Source of the DNA: CAZTVF01 sp964616985
Lineage (GTDB): Bacteria > Planctomycetota > Phycisphaerae > SM23-33
Reading direction: 5' to 3'
Assembly: GCA_964616985.1 (NCBI GenBank)
Contig: CAZTVF010000056.1
Span: 1 to 32,992 of the forward strand
Length of the DNA: 32,992 bases
Shown: positions 7,519-16,691 of the stretch, in pieces
Position numbering within the stretch: the stretch's first letter is position 1
Layout of the letters: the number at the start of each line of letters is the position of its first letter
Notes under the pieces: model-generated
The model's input: only the letters and a program-made list of their open reading frames with translations
What the model was told of the DNA's origin: nothing
Database searches by the model: none
Made by a program: the position numbers and the translations under genes

Positions 7519-10500
7519 ATGACCAGCAGCACCGAATCCTCGGATGGCCGTGAGGCAGATGGACCGAAGGCTCATTCGCCGCGGCCTTGCGGCCCGTACG
7601 GCCTGATGGACGAACGAGGCATTTACGACGCCACATGGACTGGCGAGCGGCTGTACGAGCAGCCGCCGAAGGCACGCGCCCACAGTCCCCTGGCCTTCAA
7701 CGCTGCGGTGCGGCGCGACCCGTGGACACTCATCGGTGGCGATTCGCCGCGGCTGGCGCTTGCGATCCGGCACAAGGGCCGCGAACTCAGCCCACCGTGG
7801 CTGAAGCTTGGGGACCTGCGGATCGGTGTCGAGTCAGCCGGTGACTTCCGCTGGCTGGACGAGATTGGCGTAATCACCACCACGTATCTCTCGTGGGGGT
7901 TCCAGTGGTGCATCGAGTTGGCGCCTTGGCTGCCCCTGCGAGTCGAATGCATGGCCTTTCTGGCCGAGGGCAGGGCGCTCGCGGCCCGAGTGCGGGCAAT
8001 CCCGACCGCTCCACTTGCCGAAGTACGGATTTGTCTGAGCTTCGGCGGAGTGTGCCGGCTAAACGACCACCGCCCGGAGTATCTCCTGCCCGATCGCCGG
8101 CACGAAGAGGACAACGTGGTTTCCCTCTGCGCAGATCATGCCAGGATTGTGGGCCCGACCGTTCCGTTCGGCGTCGTCGTCGCCTGCAACTTGGGAATGC
8201 CGCGGTTGCAGGAAGCGTCGGCCCATCCGGACGTCGAGCGCCGCGTAGCCTTCACGGGTACGCTGGCTGCGGAACCCTTGACGATGTGCTTTCTGGCGTC
8301 GTCTGACGATTCCGCCCAGCTGCCGCGACTGGACGACTTCGACCACTGCCACGAGGATGTCCAGCGATACTCCCGGCAGCTTTTGTCGCCCTATGCAATC
8401 GAGACGCCCGAGACGCACATCAATGCAGCCTTCTATGGAGCCGTGACCAACCTGGACTATAGCCGTCAGGGCGACGGGTATCTGGAGGGCGTACAGGGCT
8501 GGAGCACCTACTGGGCGATCAATTATCAGATCTCTGCTGCCGTGGCGCTGGGGCGTTTTGATGAGGCTCGGCGGGCGCTGCGGTTCGCCGCGGGCGGGCG
8601 GCCGGGCGAGGTCCTGTTCTCCGACGGCTCGCCCGTTGACGACTTCTACGGTTGGCAACACGATGCCCTGCCTTACTTCGTCCTGCAGTTGCACCGCTAC
8701 TGGAGAGCGACTGGCGATGACCGACTCGTAGATGAGTTGTGGTCGCCGCTGTGCATGGCCTTCGAAGGCATGCTGCGCCGCAAGGACCCCGCAGGAACGG
8801 GCCTGTTGACTTGGCACATGGGCTGCAATTCGTTTCTGTATCAGGCGGATGCCCTTCAGCTTCCTGGGGCGGGTTTTTCACCCAGCGCGATGCTCGTGTG
8901 CATGTACCGCTGCATGGCAGACATGGCCGAACGACAAGGGCAACACCAACTCGTGCGGCAATGGCGACGTGCGGCCCAGTATACGGAGCATGAACTGCAG
9001 CGGCGGTTCTGGCTGCCCGCGGAGGGGCGTTTCGCGGGCTGTGTGGACGGGCAGGGGCTTGTCCAGACGGCCGCCTACTACACCGACTTCGTTTTTCCCG
9101 TCCTGTATACGCGGCTGCCGCAGGAGTACGCCTGGCTCTCGCTGCGAGCACTGGACCGTATGCTGTGGCAGGGCGACGACCTCATGCGCGTCGGCAACTT
9201 CCGGCCTGCGGGTTTCGGCAACGACTCCGTGCAGCCGACGCAGATGTGCGAGGCCGCGGAGGCCTATTTCAGGACAGGACGAGCCGACCGCGGACTATCG
9301 CTGTTGCTCAGCTCGGCCCTGAGTGCAACCGTCCGCACCTTTTCGCCGGGTGCCTTCCCGGAGTGCTGCGATCAGGAGGGGCGAGGTGAGCCGTTCTATG
9401 TCTTTGGAAACCCCATCGGAGCGTACATCCAGGCCGTGGTAGGCGGGCTCTTTGGGCTCTCCCGCGCCGCGGGCCCGCGGCCGGTGGCATGGAGCCCTGC
9501 CATCCCGGAAGACTGGCCCCATGCCCGCCTGCGCCTGGGCGATGTCGAGATGGAGATAGACGGCCGATTCGAGGACCGCACATACAGCCTGAGCTTGCCA
9601 TCTGACCAGCCGGCTCTGGTGAGCCTGCCGTTATACGGCAGGCCCGAGGTCGCCATTCTCAACGAACGATCCTCGCCACTGACATGGGAACGTGTCGGCT
9701 GCCCAGCCGGCGACATGGCCGTAATCCAGCTCCCATCGGGCCATCGGCACTATCTGCGCGTGCGCCTGGCGGGGCAAGCGGCGGCCGTGCAGGTGCAACC
9801 TGCTGCAAATCTTGGCTCGGTTCGCTGCCAATTACCCCAGCCAGGCTGGTCTGTTCGAGATCCCCAGGGGGTTCTGGAAGATTTTCGTATCGAGGGCCAT
9901 GTGTTGGAAGGGATGCTGGCCGCTGGGCATGGGCCTCGCGCGGTCTTCCTGACGGACGCTGTCAGATCACGGGAGTGTGTCTACGAGCTGGAATTGCCGT
10001 CTGCGCCAGCACCGGCATACACTCCAGCCGTCGCGCCGGCCGCTGGACGCATGCGGCGGCTGGACGTTTCGGCTTTGCTGAATTCCGACTGCCTGTGGGA
10101 GGGTGGCCGACGCCCCGTGCCAATCCGGTTCACGCTCGATGAGGGAGCCCCGATCGAGGGAGGCATGCGAGTCACTGTCGGTGCGACGACGTTCGTGGTC
10201 AGCGGCAAGGAGCCCCGCTTTGCCGCCGTGGAGGCCGGGTACTTGGATTGGGAGACCAGTCGTCTACTGCCCTCAGAATTCCCGGATCACCTGGATGTGC
10301 CTGTCCGGGGGCATGCGGCGACGATTCAACTCCTATGTGGGGCCACCCTGAAGGTGCGCCTGACGGGGATGCGGCTGGGACAGGTTCGCCTCCGCTACGC
10401 CGATGGCTTCACCGGGATGGAGCCGCTCGTCTGCGGCACTAACGTGGACAACTCCCGAAGCCCCTTCGCCGTCGCAACAGGAAACATTCGTGCCGGGGCG

Positions 10501-10662
10501 GGCGGATGGCTGTTTACCCTCGTCGTCCCGTGCGATCCCACACGCGAGCTGGAGAGTTTCACGATTGAAGTCGTCGCCACCGATGTGCAGTTCGGCCTTG
10601 CCGCAGCCAACATTGTTGAACCGCCAGAGATGCCCGAAAGGGCTGGAGACGGATGTGAGTAA
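7519..10662 (+). CDS. Large six-hairpin (alpha/alpha toroid) glycosidase-like protein
   Basis: A 1047-residue protein with no signal peptide. About residues 1-290 form a beta-sandwich. About 300-655 have the helical-hairpin pattern of (alpha/alpha)6-toroid glycosidases (HINAAFYGAV, GVQGWSTYWAINYQ, DDFYGWQHDALPYFVLQLHR, NFRPAGFGNDSVQPTQMC, FSPGAFPECCDQEG), with conserved acidic and Trp residues suited to a catalytic pocket. The C-terminal 390 residues are beta-rich and probably two sandwich domains. It resembles GH78/GH63/GH95-type enzymes in architecture, but I cannot assign a CAZy family. The ribosome site before ATG 7519 is weak (AGG); ATG 7606 (MDERGIYDATW) is an alternative. It shares an upstream element with the GH78-like gene at 11191, so the two are probably co-regulated. 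Confidence 0.65.
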   Translation: MTSSTESSDGREADGPKAHSPRPCGPYGLMDERGIYDATWTGERLYEQPPKARAHSPLAFNAAVRRDPWTLIGGDSPRLALAIRHKGRELSPPWLKLGDLRIGVESAGDFRWLDEIGVITTTYLSWGFQWCIELAPWLPLRVECMAFLAEGRALAARVRAIPTAPLAEVRICLSFGGVCRLNDHRPEYLLPDRRHEEDNVVSLCADHARIVGPTVPFGVVVACNLGMPRLQEASAHPDVERRVAFTGTLAAEPLTMCFLASSDDSAQLPRLDDFDHCHEDVQRYSRQLLSPYAIETPETHINAAFYGAVTNLDYSRQGDGYLEGVQGWSTYWAINYQISAAVALGRFDEARRALRFAAGGRPGEVLFSDGSPVDDFYGWQHDALPYFVLQLHRYWRATGDDRLVDELWSPLCMAFEGMLRRKDPAGTGLLTWHMGCNSFLYQADALQLPGAGFSPSAMLVCMYRCMADMAERQGQHQLVRQWRRAAQYTEHELQRRFWLPAEGRFAGCVDGQGLVQTAAYYTDFVFPVLYTRLPQEYAWLSLRALDRMLWQGDDLMRVGNFRPAGFGNDSVQPTQMCEAAEAYFRTGRADRGLSLLLSSALSATVRTFSPGAFPECCDQEGRGEPFYVFGNPIGAYIQAVVGGLFGLSRAAGPRPVAWSPAIPEDWPHARLRLGDVEMEIDGRFEDRTYSLSLPSDQPALVSLPLYGRPEVAILNERSSPLTWERVGCPAGDMAVIQLPSGHRHYLRVRLAGQAAAVQVQPAANLGSVRCQLPQPGWSVRDPQGVLEDFRIEGHVLEGMLAAGHGPRAVFLTDAVRSRECVYELELPSAPAPAYTPAVAPAAGRMRRLDVSALLNSDCLWEGGRRPVPIRFTLDEGAPIEGGMRVTVGATTFVVSGKEPRFAAVEAGYLDWETSRLLPSEFPDHLDVPVRGHAATIQLLCGATLKVRLTGMRLGQVRLRYADGFTGMEPLVCGTNVDNSRSPFAVATGNIRAGAGGWLFTLVVPCDPTRELESFTIEVVATDVQFGLAAANIVEPPEMPERAGDGCE

Positions 10663-10663
10663 G

Positions 10664-10834
10664 ATGAGCTTCCGCAACGGCATGGCCCTGCGGCAACCGT
10701 CGGCCCGGCGGGCTGAGCGGCGCCGGCAGGTACTGCCCCGCCTCAGGCCGGTCCTGCGGCAGCAGGATTTCAACGCTTTCGACCTCAACCGTGCGTTCGA
10801 CATTGCGGCCGCAATGGGCAAGTTGATGATCTGA
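10664..10834 (+). CDS. Small Arg-rich ORF of doubtful reality
   Basis: A 56-codon ORF starting one base after the stop of the large toroid glycosidase gene (MSFRNGMALRQ ... AFDIAAAMGKLMI). It is Arg- and Gln-rich, with no recognisable domain. A tight junction like this can mean translational coupling, but composition alone could equally be a readable fragment of non-coding DNA. Listed because it fills the start of a long gap. Confidence 0.2.
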   Translation: MSFRNGMALRQPSARRAERRRQVLPRLRPVLRQQDFNAFDLNRAFDIAAAMGKLMI

Positions 10835-10951
10835 GGACCTGGCCATCGGGTTACGTTCAGCGAAGTTCAGGCTTAACAAGTGACCAAGACGCCAGAACCG
10901 CCCTGGGCGGCATTCCCCCCGGCCACACTGAGGCCGATCGAATTGCCGTAT

Positions 10952-11012
10952 GTTGATGCGATATATACAAACAATGTACCCCTACTTTGTACCCTACCAG
11001 CCGGTGAATATG
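10952..11012 (+). promoter_or_regulatory. Conserved leader element, copy B
   Basis: Partner of the element at 7282-7341: a GATATATA box, then the 26-bp core at 10987-11012 that differs at two positions. The core begins 204 bp before the GH78-like start codon. Just downstream is GGTTAACATGGTACAT, and TGTACC upstream (about 10975) forms an inverted repeat with this GGTACA. Probable promoter/operator region. Confidence 0.6.
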
Positions 11013-11041
11013 GTTAACATGGTACATATGGGAAGATCATC

Positions 11042-11059
11042 GGAGATTGCGTAATCTCC
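11042..11059 (+). promoter_or_regulatory. Perfect 7-bp inverted repeat in the GH78 leader
   Basis: GGAGATT-GCGT-AATCTCC. It could be an operator or an RNA hairpin in the 5' leader of the 11191 gene; nothing more can be said from sequence. Confidence 0.4.
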
Positions 11060-11101
11060 AAGAATATCGCGAGTTGCAGATCCGACAAGGACTTAGCAAA
11101 A

Positions 11102-11138
11102 ACCCCCGGTTAGTCGTTCATAACCCGGAGATGGGGGT
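11102..11138 (+). promoter_or_regulatory. Two-part stem-loop in the GH78 leader
   Basis: An outer stem ACCCCC/GGGGGT (11102-11107 with 11133-11138) encloses GGTTA/TAACC (11108-11112 with 11121-11125) around an 8-base loop. It lies about 50 bp before the start codon at 11191, which has its own AAGGA ribosome site. It could modulate transcription or translation of the leader; the role is inferred. Confidence 0.35.
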
Positions 11139-11190
11139 GAACGTTACCTCCTAACGCGAATAAACTCACGGCTGATAAGAAGGATCTCAA

Positions 11191-12786
11191 ATGGCAGTTA
11201 CCAGATCCGAGCCTGCGAACAGGGACCAGCGGCAAGAGCTCCTGAAGAAAGCCGTAGCGGTGGAGATCAGGCTCAACCAGCGCGTGTGCGCGAACCCGAG
11301 GGAAGTCGAGTTGCACGAGAACGCAGGGGCTTGGCAGGGCTTCGAGGCCAGACCTGTGAACACGCCCGATGATTGGCGACATCGCCTTTTTGCCCAGGAC
11401 GACAGCCTGTTGTTGGATTTTGGTGAGTATCTGGTGGGTCATGTCTCCATTCGCATTTCCTGTGCTGATGAGGCCTTTCACGCACCCGTGCGACTCAAAC
11501 TGGAATTTGGTGAGATCGCATCCGAGCTGGCACGACCCTTCGACCCCTTCGACGGAACGCTCAGCCGCGCCTGGCTGCAGGATGCGACCCCCGATATTGA
11601 TGAGGATATCGAGGTGCATCTGCCTCGCCGTTATGCCTTCCGCTACCTGCGGATCAAGGTTGTGGCGGCGGCTCTCAAGTTCCGCATCGAGCAGTTGAGC
11701 TGCATGACCGGCAGTGCAGCGAATCGCTCCTGCCTGCGTGAGCCTCGAATCGTCGGGGACAGAGCCGGGGAACTGCTGGAAATCTGGCGCAGGTGTACGG
11801 ACACTCTTGCCGCGTGCATGCAGACGGTTTTCGAGGATGGCCCCAAAAGAGATCGCCGGCTATGGATGGGGGATCTCCACAACCAATCGCGGGCCAACTA
11901 CGCCAGCTTCGGCAACTCAGACCTGGTGCGTCGCTGCCTATACCTTTTCGCCGGATTGGCGGATGACGAGGGCTTGGTGAGGGGCTGTGTTTACGATAGG
12001 CCGCGACCGATCCGCAGTACCTTGCGCATGCTCACTTTGGCCATGGAGTTTGCCCCGGCCCTGCTCGACTACTTCCAGTTCTCCGGGGATGGCAATTCAA
12101 CACGCGAGCTTTGGCCCACGGCGCTCCGTCAGGCTGAATTGGCACTGGAAAGCAGTGACAAGGACGGGTTGGTTCGGAATCGCAAAGGCCTGTGGAATTT
12201 CGTCGACTGGTGTGCAGAACTTGATACCGAGGCGTCACTGCACGCAATGAGCATCTGGTCCCTGCGCCGCACGGCTACCCTGGCTGCGAAACTGGGTTTT
12301 GATGCAGAGGCATCCGCGTATGAACAGGTTCTCTGTGACATGATCCATGCCGGACGGAAGCGTTTTTACGACAAGGGCTCAGGTCTGGTGGTCAGCGGTC
12401 CGCAGCGGCAGGTTTCGATGTTATCGGTGACTTGGGCGGTGCTTTCCGGAATGCTTGATGCGGACGAGGGGCGTGAAGCGCTGCAAAAAGCCGAGAGTCT
12501 CCCGTCGATGATACGGCCCGCCACACCTCGCACGTGGGCATTCGCACTAGAGGCCATGCTATCATGCGGCATGCGGGAGCGGGCAACGGAGATTATGCTG
12601 GATTACTGGGGCGGAATGTTGCGATGCGGCGCCGACACCTTCTGGGAGGTCTACAGGCCGGAATCCCCCTTCTTCTCTCCCTATGGCAACCACCAATTGA
12701 ACAGCTATTGCCATGGATACAGCTGCGGCCCGATCTACCTGATAACCGACTACCTAGCAGAACCCGAGGACAAGACACGTACATGA
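11191..12786 (+). CDS. GH78-like alpha-L-rhamnosidase
   Basis: A 531-residue protein; ATG 11191 has AAGGA 7 bases upstream. An N-terminal beta domain (about 60-175; LLLDFGEYLVGHVSI, FRYLRIKVV) leads into a six-hairpin barrel. DGPKRDRRLWMGDL (216-229) matches the GH78 signature (D-x-P-x-R-x-x ... W-x-G-D) that contains the catalytic acid region. The end has NSYCHGYSCGPIYLI, the conserved GH78 His/Trp-side motif. GH78 enzymes release terminal alpha-L-rhamnose by inversion. Typical members are 700-1000 residues, so this is a short form lacking the N-terminal carbohydrate-binding domains. No signal peptide, so probably cytoplasmic. The long leader has a conserved element and two hairpins, suggesting control of expression there. 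Confidence 0.8.
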   Translation: MAVTRSEPANRDQRQELLKKAVAVEIRLNQRVCANPREVELHENAGAWQGFEARPVNTPDDWRHRLFAQDDSLLLDFGEYLVGHVSIRISCADEAFHAPVRLKLEFGEIASELARPFDPFDGTLSRAWLQDATPDIDEDIEVHLPRRYAFRYLRIKVVAAALKFRIEQLSCMTGSAANRSCLREPRIVGDRAGELLEIWRRCTDTLAACMQTVFEDGPKRDRRLWMGDLHNQSRANYASFGNSDLVRRCLYLFAGLADDEGLVRGCVYDRPRPIRSTLRMLTLAMEFAPALLDYFQFSGDGNSTRELWPTALRQAELALESSDKDGLVRNRKGLWNFVDWCAELDTEASLHAMSIWSLRRTATLAAKLGFDAEASAYEQVLCDMIHAGRKRFYDKGSGLVVSGPQRQVSMLSVTWAVLSGMLDADEGREALQKAESLPSMIRPATPRTWAFALEAMLSCGMRERATEIMLDYWGGMLRCGADTFWEVYRPESPFFSPYGNHQLNSYCHGYSCGPIYLITDYLAEPEDKTRT

Positions 12787-12874
12787 AGTCGGAAGCGTAG
12801 CCCAACGTAGTCCCTTACCACGTGAAGCAGACTGTAGCACAACCGGGCAGTGCCCATCAGCCACGCCCTGGCGC

Positions 12875-13137
12875 CTAAAACGCATTGTCCGTCGGCTTGC
12901 CAGAACGGCTGAATTCCGGCGTCAGCTTGTTCCAGTAGGCCTACGGGTCCAGGTCCTTGGAGATGTACTCGGCCCGTTGTCCGCCCGGATTGACTCAGGC
13001 AGACCATGGAGCTCCACGACCCGCTCCAACTCCGCCATCACCTCGATGTCGCGGACCCGCGGCCACCTGGTCTTCTTCGTGAACCGGCAAGTTCGTATAT
13101 GATGGCCCTGATCTACGTCGCCTCGGACTTGTACCAC
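12875..13137 (-). pseudogene. Degenerate IS3-family transposase (integrase core) fragment
   Basis: Read on the minus strand, one frame gives VMAELERVVELHGLPESIRADNGP. After a one-base shift it continues EYISKDLDP(stop)AYWNKLTPEF and then SRSGKPTDNAF(stop). This is the DNGPEF...SRPGKPTDNAF core of IS3 OrfB integrases, including the second Asp of the DDE triad. The shift, two stops and missing ends show it is a relic. No terminal repeats were found. It fills much of the 12787-13150 gap between convergent genes. Confidence 0.75.
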
Positions 13138-13150
13138 GACTACGTCGTGG

Positions 13151-13876
13151 TCATAGAACGTTCATACCACGCGAGATGGCGTCCAGGGCTTTCTCTGGGG
13201 AAGCCACCCCGAAGTGAATATCGCGCTCCTGACCCGACGTAAGAACGATGTGCAGCGATTTGAGGATCAGGAGCTTCTTGGTGATTCTTACTTCGCGAAT
13301 GTCCTTGAAGGGGATGGACAGGCACTGGTCAAGTCTCTCATATCCTTGCCTGCGGTTGCTAAGTTCCGCCGCGGCGTTCTCCTGAAGGGCAAGTTCCTGT
13401 TCGAAGTGCACGTTTCGGTTGGTAACATGCAACTTTCCAGTGACTTTCGCAGCGGTAGGCCCTTCGCCGCCCATGTAGACGTGCCAAGAACCCACGATTA
13501 CCTCGCCGGGCGCCAGCCTTTCCTGCTGCATGATGTTCCTCCGTTCCGCCGGCAGGCCACGCTGCCCGGCAGAGCCCGATATGTTCCATACGACGTTCGT
13601 CCGCAACCGCCGCACGGCCGCTGATTCTCGATTGTATATCGCATCGACGGTTCCACAAGCCTTTTGCTGCCCGCCGCAGGCGAGAAACCAGATGCCGGTC
13701 TCCTCGAACGATTTCCTTGCCGCAGCCAGCAACCGGCCGCGATAGGCATCGCGATATTCCTTCAGCCAGCCGGCATCTTCGTCGGCTTGTCGACGAGCCG
13801 CTTCGACCTGCTGCCGCTCAAACCGATAGGCCGTGACGGCTGGGGCCGCCGATGGCATCGTCGTGGACTCTTTCAT
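13151..13876 (-). CDS. GRAM/PH-domain-like protein
   Basis: A 241-residue reading frame whose start codon (13876) overlaps the stop of the upstream beta-helix gene as ATGA, so it is probably translated by coupling. Residues about 15-60 are charged and helical. Residues about 118-235 have the GRAM/bacterial PH-like pattern: LAPGEVIVGSWHVYMGG, GKLHVTNRNVHFEQ, LSIPFKDIREVRITKK, then LHIVLTSGQERDIHFGV. Such domains bind lipids or proteins at membranes, and here none of the usual membrane helices is present. A second start inside the frame (ATG 13531, MQQERLAPGEV) has a near-perfect GGAGGA ribosome site and would give a 126-residue GRAM-only protein. Which form is made is unclear; the domain call is moderate. 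Confidence 0.55.
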   Translation of the reverse strand: MKESTTMPSAAPAVTAYRFERQQVEAARRQADEDAGWLKEYRDAYRGRLLAAARKSFEETGIWFLACGGQQKACGTVDAIYNRESAAVRRLRTNVVWNISGSAGQRGLPAERRNIMQQERLAPGEVIVGSWHVYMGGEGPTAAKVTGKLHVTNRNVHFEQELALQENAAAELSNRRQGYERLDQCLSIPFKDIREVRITKKLLILKSLHIVLTSGQERDIHFGVASPEKALDAISRGMNVL

Positions 13877-16614
13877 CCCCTGTCCCCAGGCCGGTGCTTC
13901 TTCAGCCTCTCGCGGACGCCGGGCGCCTGGAAGATCGGCCAGGAGGCTCGGAGCGGGTCTTCATAGGGGCCGATCTTCTCAATCGGGATCGGCTTGAAGC
14001 CCAACTTCAGGGCGGGCGATTCAGGTTTGAGGCGCCAATCGTCTTTCTCCGGCGCGACGAACAGCGGATCGGCCACCAGCGAATTGCGCTCGAATCCGCA
14101 CGCCTGGAGAGACTGCCACTCGCTCAGCGACTCCGCTTCCACGAGGCGAACGTCGTCGACCCACACCGTTCCTTCGCGGCCCGTCAGGTCCACCCGCACA
14201 CGAATGGCCTTCATCAGCTCGTGGTACTCGGGATCACCCTTGAAGGGAATCTTGAAGATCAGTTCGTATTCTTTCCACTCGGTGCCTAGCACGGCCGGCG
14301 TGGTGCGGGGCCAGTAGTACGCCTTCGCCACATACGACTGCACCATCAGCTCGACTTTCGTGCCGGCCGCTGCCGCCTTCATCTTCGCCAGCAACCTGTA
14401 GCAGTGCCCCTGCTGCACAGGCACGTCCGCACTGATGATGACCGGCCAGGGCGGGTTGCAGTTGGCGTCCGGTACGTTCACGCCGTCGATCCGCAGCGAG
14501 CGTTTGCCTTCGGCCGCCGTCTCGTCGGTGACCACAGCCTTGCAGTCGTCGCTGGGCCGGGCCTGCCATTCCCACCTGGCGGGCACGTCGCCGAGGGGAC
14601 CCTCTTCAAAGCCGGGATTCGACAGCAGGTTCCCCGAGATCGCCTTGCCCAACTTGAACTGCCCCGTCGTCAGGGGCAGGCCGCCGTGCCATACCACGTT
14701 GCGGTCGGTCTCGTTGTGATCGAAGGCAACGTTCGAGAAGCGGTAGAGCCCCGCATTCGGCTCGCGGTAGTAGAAGATATTCCCGACCAGCACATTGCCC
14801 GACATGGTGAGCCCGCCTGGCAGAATGGCGTCCTTGGGGTGCGTCTTCATGTTCCGCATGTCTTGCCAAGCCGGCTGGCTGGCGACCGATTCGTACCCCT
14901 TTACCATCGTGGGAAAGTGGTTCTTCCACGCGCGGGAACTCTCCGTCCAACCGTTGTACTCGGCCTGGTAGAGGCCGTTGTCGATGAAGATGTTGTTCTC
15001 GATCCGGTTATCCCGGCCGCTGTGCAGGTGCACCCCTGCCCGGGCGCAGCGGGCGACGATGTTCCCGATCACATCAACGCCGCCGCAGTTGTCGTCGAGG
15101 TACACGCCCCATGCGTAATGCGGCGAGACCCACCGTCCGTTCACCTTCCCAAAACCCAGGATGTCGTGGAAGTAGTTGTAGCGGATAATCGTGCCACGCG
15201 AGCCGATCCAATCGCGCCCGCCAGTGTAGACGGCCCCGGTGTCCTCGGTCTCCAGGTTCACGTGGCGGATCTCGTTGTACTCGATGAGCAGGTTGTTGCC
15301 CCAGAAGATGATGCCCATCCGCGGGCCGTCGTGGATGAGGTTGTGCGACGCGCGGTTGCCTACGCCGTTGAGTTGGACGCCCACGCCCTGCTTGTAGAAC
15401 ACGCCGACGTGATGGATGTAGTTGTTCTCGGCGTAGTTCTCTGCGGCCGTCAGCGTCTTGGGATCGCCGCCGCCGATCGTGATGCCGTCGCTGCCCACCT
15501 CTGAGATGTCGCACCCTACCACGCCGTTGCGCAGCCCGCCCTGAATCAGCACGCCCGAACCGCCGTAGTTGCCCACGTTGCGAATGACGCATGCGGCCAG
15601 GCGGCAGTCGGTGGCCTCGGTGATCGTCACGGCCGTGCCCTCGCAGCACTCCATCGCAAAGCCCTGAATGGTGACATAGGCGGCGCCTTTGGCGATCTCG
15701 ATGATCGTCTGCAGGGTCGGGGCGATAGCGCTCTTGCCCTCGAGGGGCGCCGGCGGCCAGAAGTACAGCTTGCCTGCCGCGGCGTGCAGATACCACTCGC
15801 CCGGCGAGTCGAGTTCCTCCAGGAGCCCCTGGACGTAGTAGCGGTTGCCAGGACGGATGGCGTATGAGCAGTCGCTCACGAGGGTCATAGTGTGGCTGTT
15901 GGCGTCGACGGAGGCGATGCGGACGATGTCGTTCCACCAGTTGTAGCGGGCGAAGATGAAGACCTCGCCCTCGGTCGCCTTGGCCCAGGTTCTGGCGTCG
16001 GAGGCCTTGAATCGCAGCACGCGCCTCGAGTCGTCCGGCTGGTCGCCGTATATCGTCGCCTCGTTGCCGTCCACGTAGGCCCAGCCACCGGCGCTAGGCT
16101 CCTGCGGGTCGATGTTCGGGTATCGAGCCAGGACCTGCCGCTGGCCGTCGAAGAAGAGCTGGCGGAAGGCGGCGCCCTTGAGGCCATGACTTGCAAGGTC
16201 GGCCACGAGGATATTGTCCTTGTATGGCACAAACTCCTGCACGGACTTTCCGCCCACCAGCACAGGCCGTTCGGTCTTGTAGCCGCGGTAGACGATCGGC
16301 GCATCGGCCGTGCCGGAATCTTCGGCCACCAAGGTGAACGTGCGTTCGAGGAAATACGTGCCCGCGCGGACGTTGATCGTCACAGGCCCGGTGAGGGCAT
16401 GGCCCTTGCGGAGGCGGCGAACCTCGTCCCGTGCACGCTCCAGCGTAGCGAAGGGCTGCGCCAGTGTGCCCGCGTGGGCATCATTGCCGTCTGGCGCCAC
16501 GAAGATCGCCAGGCCCGAGACCCCACTGGCCGGCTGGGACGTCTGGGCCAACGCCATCGTTGCTGCTGCAACAAGGGCGAAGCTTGCCAGGATCGATAGC
16601 GAATGAACGGTCAT
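13873..16614 (-). CDS. Secreted parallel beta-helix glycosidase, GH141-like, with C-terminal CBM
   Basis: A 913-residue protein. ATG 16614 has AGGAG about 9 bases upstream and begins a signal peptide (MTVHSLSILASFALVAAAT..ALA). After it, FVAPDGNDAHAGTLAQPFAT and RARDEVRRLRK match the start of GH141-type and related right-handed beta-helix enzymes. Residues about 300-620 are repeated Asn-rich helix coils (NNLLIEYNEIRHVN, GTIIRYNYFHDIL, RIENNIFIDNG). About residues 660-800 form a CBM4/9-like sandwich (LLSNPGFEEG ... WVDDVRLVEAE), followed by NSLVADPLFV and PESPALKLGF, as usual for this architecture. GH141 includes alpha-L-fucosidase and xylanase activities; here the substrate is unknown. It heads a two-gene operon with the GRAM-like protein. 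Confidence 0.75.
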   Translation of the reverse strand: MTVHSLSILASFALVAAATMALAQTSQPASGVSGLAIFVAPDGNDAHAGTLAQPFATLERARDEVRRLRKGHALTGPVTINVRAGTYFLERTFTLVAEDSGTADAPIVYRGYKTERPVLVGGKSVQEFVPYKDNILVADLASHGLKGAAFRQLFFDGQRQVLARYPNIDPQEPSAGGWAYVDGNEATIYGDQPDDSRRVLRFKASDARTWAKATEGEVFIFARYNWWNDIVRIASVDANSHTMTLVSDCSYAIRPGNRYYVQGLLEELDSPGEWYLHAAAGKLYFWPPAPLEGKSAIAPTLQTIIEIAKGAAYVTIQGFAMECCEGTAVTITEATDCRLAACVIRNVGNYGGSGVLIQGGLRNGVVGCDISEVGSDGITIGGGDPKTLTAAENYAENNYIHHVGVFYKQGVGVQLNGVGNRASHNLIHDGPRMGIIFWGNNLLIEYNEIRHVNLETEDTGAVYTGGRDWIGSRGTIIRYNYFHDILGFGKVNGRWVSPHYAWGVYLDDNCGGVDVIGNIVARCARAGVHLHSGRDNRIENNIFIDNGLYQAEYNGWTESSRAWKNHFPTMVKGYESVASQPAWQDMRNMKTHPKDAILPGGLTMSGNVLVGNIFYYREPNAGLYRFSNVAFDHNETDRNVVWHGGLPLTTGQFKLGKAISGNLLSNPGFEEGPLGDVPARWEWQARPSDDCKAVVTDETAAEGKRSLRIDGVNVPDANCNPPWPVIISADVPVQQGHCYRLLAKMKAAAAGTKVELMVQSYVAKAYYWPRTTPAVLGTEWKEYELIFKIPFKGDPEYHELMKAIRVRVDLTGREGTVWVDDVRLVEAESLSEWQSLQACGFERNSLVADPLFVAPEKDDWRLKPESPALKLGFKPIPIEKIGPYEDPLRASWPIFQAPGVRERLKKHRPGDRG

Positions 16615-16691
16615 CGGTCATCTCCTGAAATTGGGACTCCCTGCAACTCAAACCGCACTCGCCGCAACAGGCGCCCGTCCCGCACTGCATA

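Noticed and set aside
11100..11145. tRNA-like sequence (GGTTAG, TTCATAA, GGGGGT)
   Set aside because: Some tRNA-Met-like words are present, but no acceptor or T arm can be formed; it is better explained as a simple stem-loop.
14404..15504. 366-codon plus-strand ORF
   Set aside because: Antisense to the recognised beta-helix enzyme (13873-16614); its composition is a Val/Asp-rich shadow of the real frame and no motif is visible.
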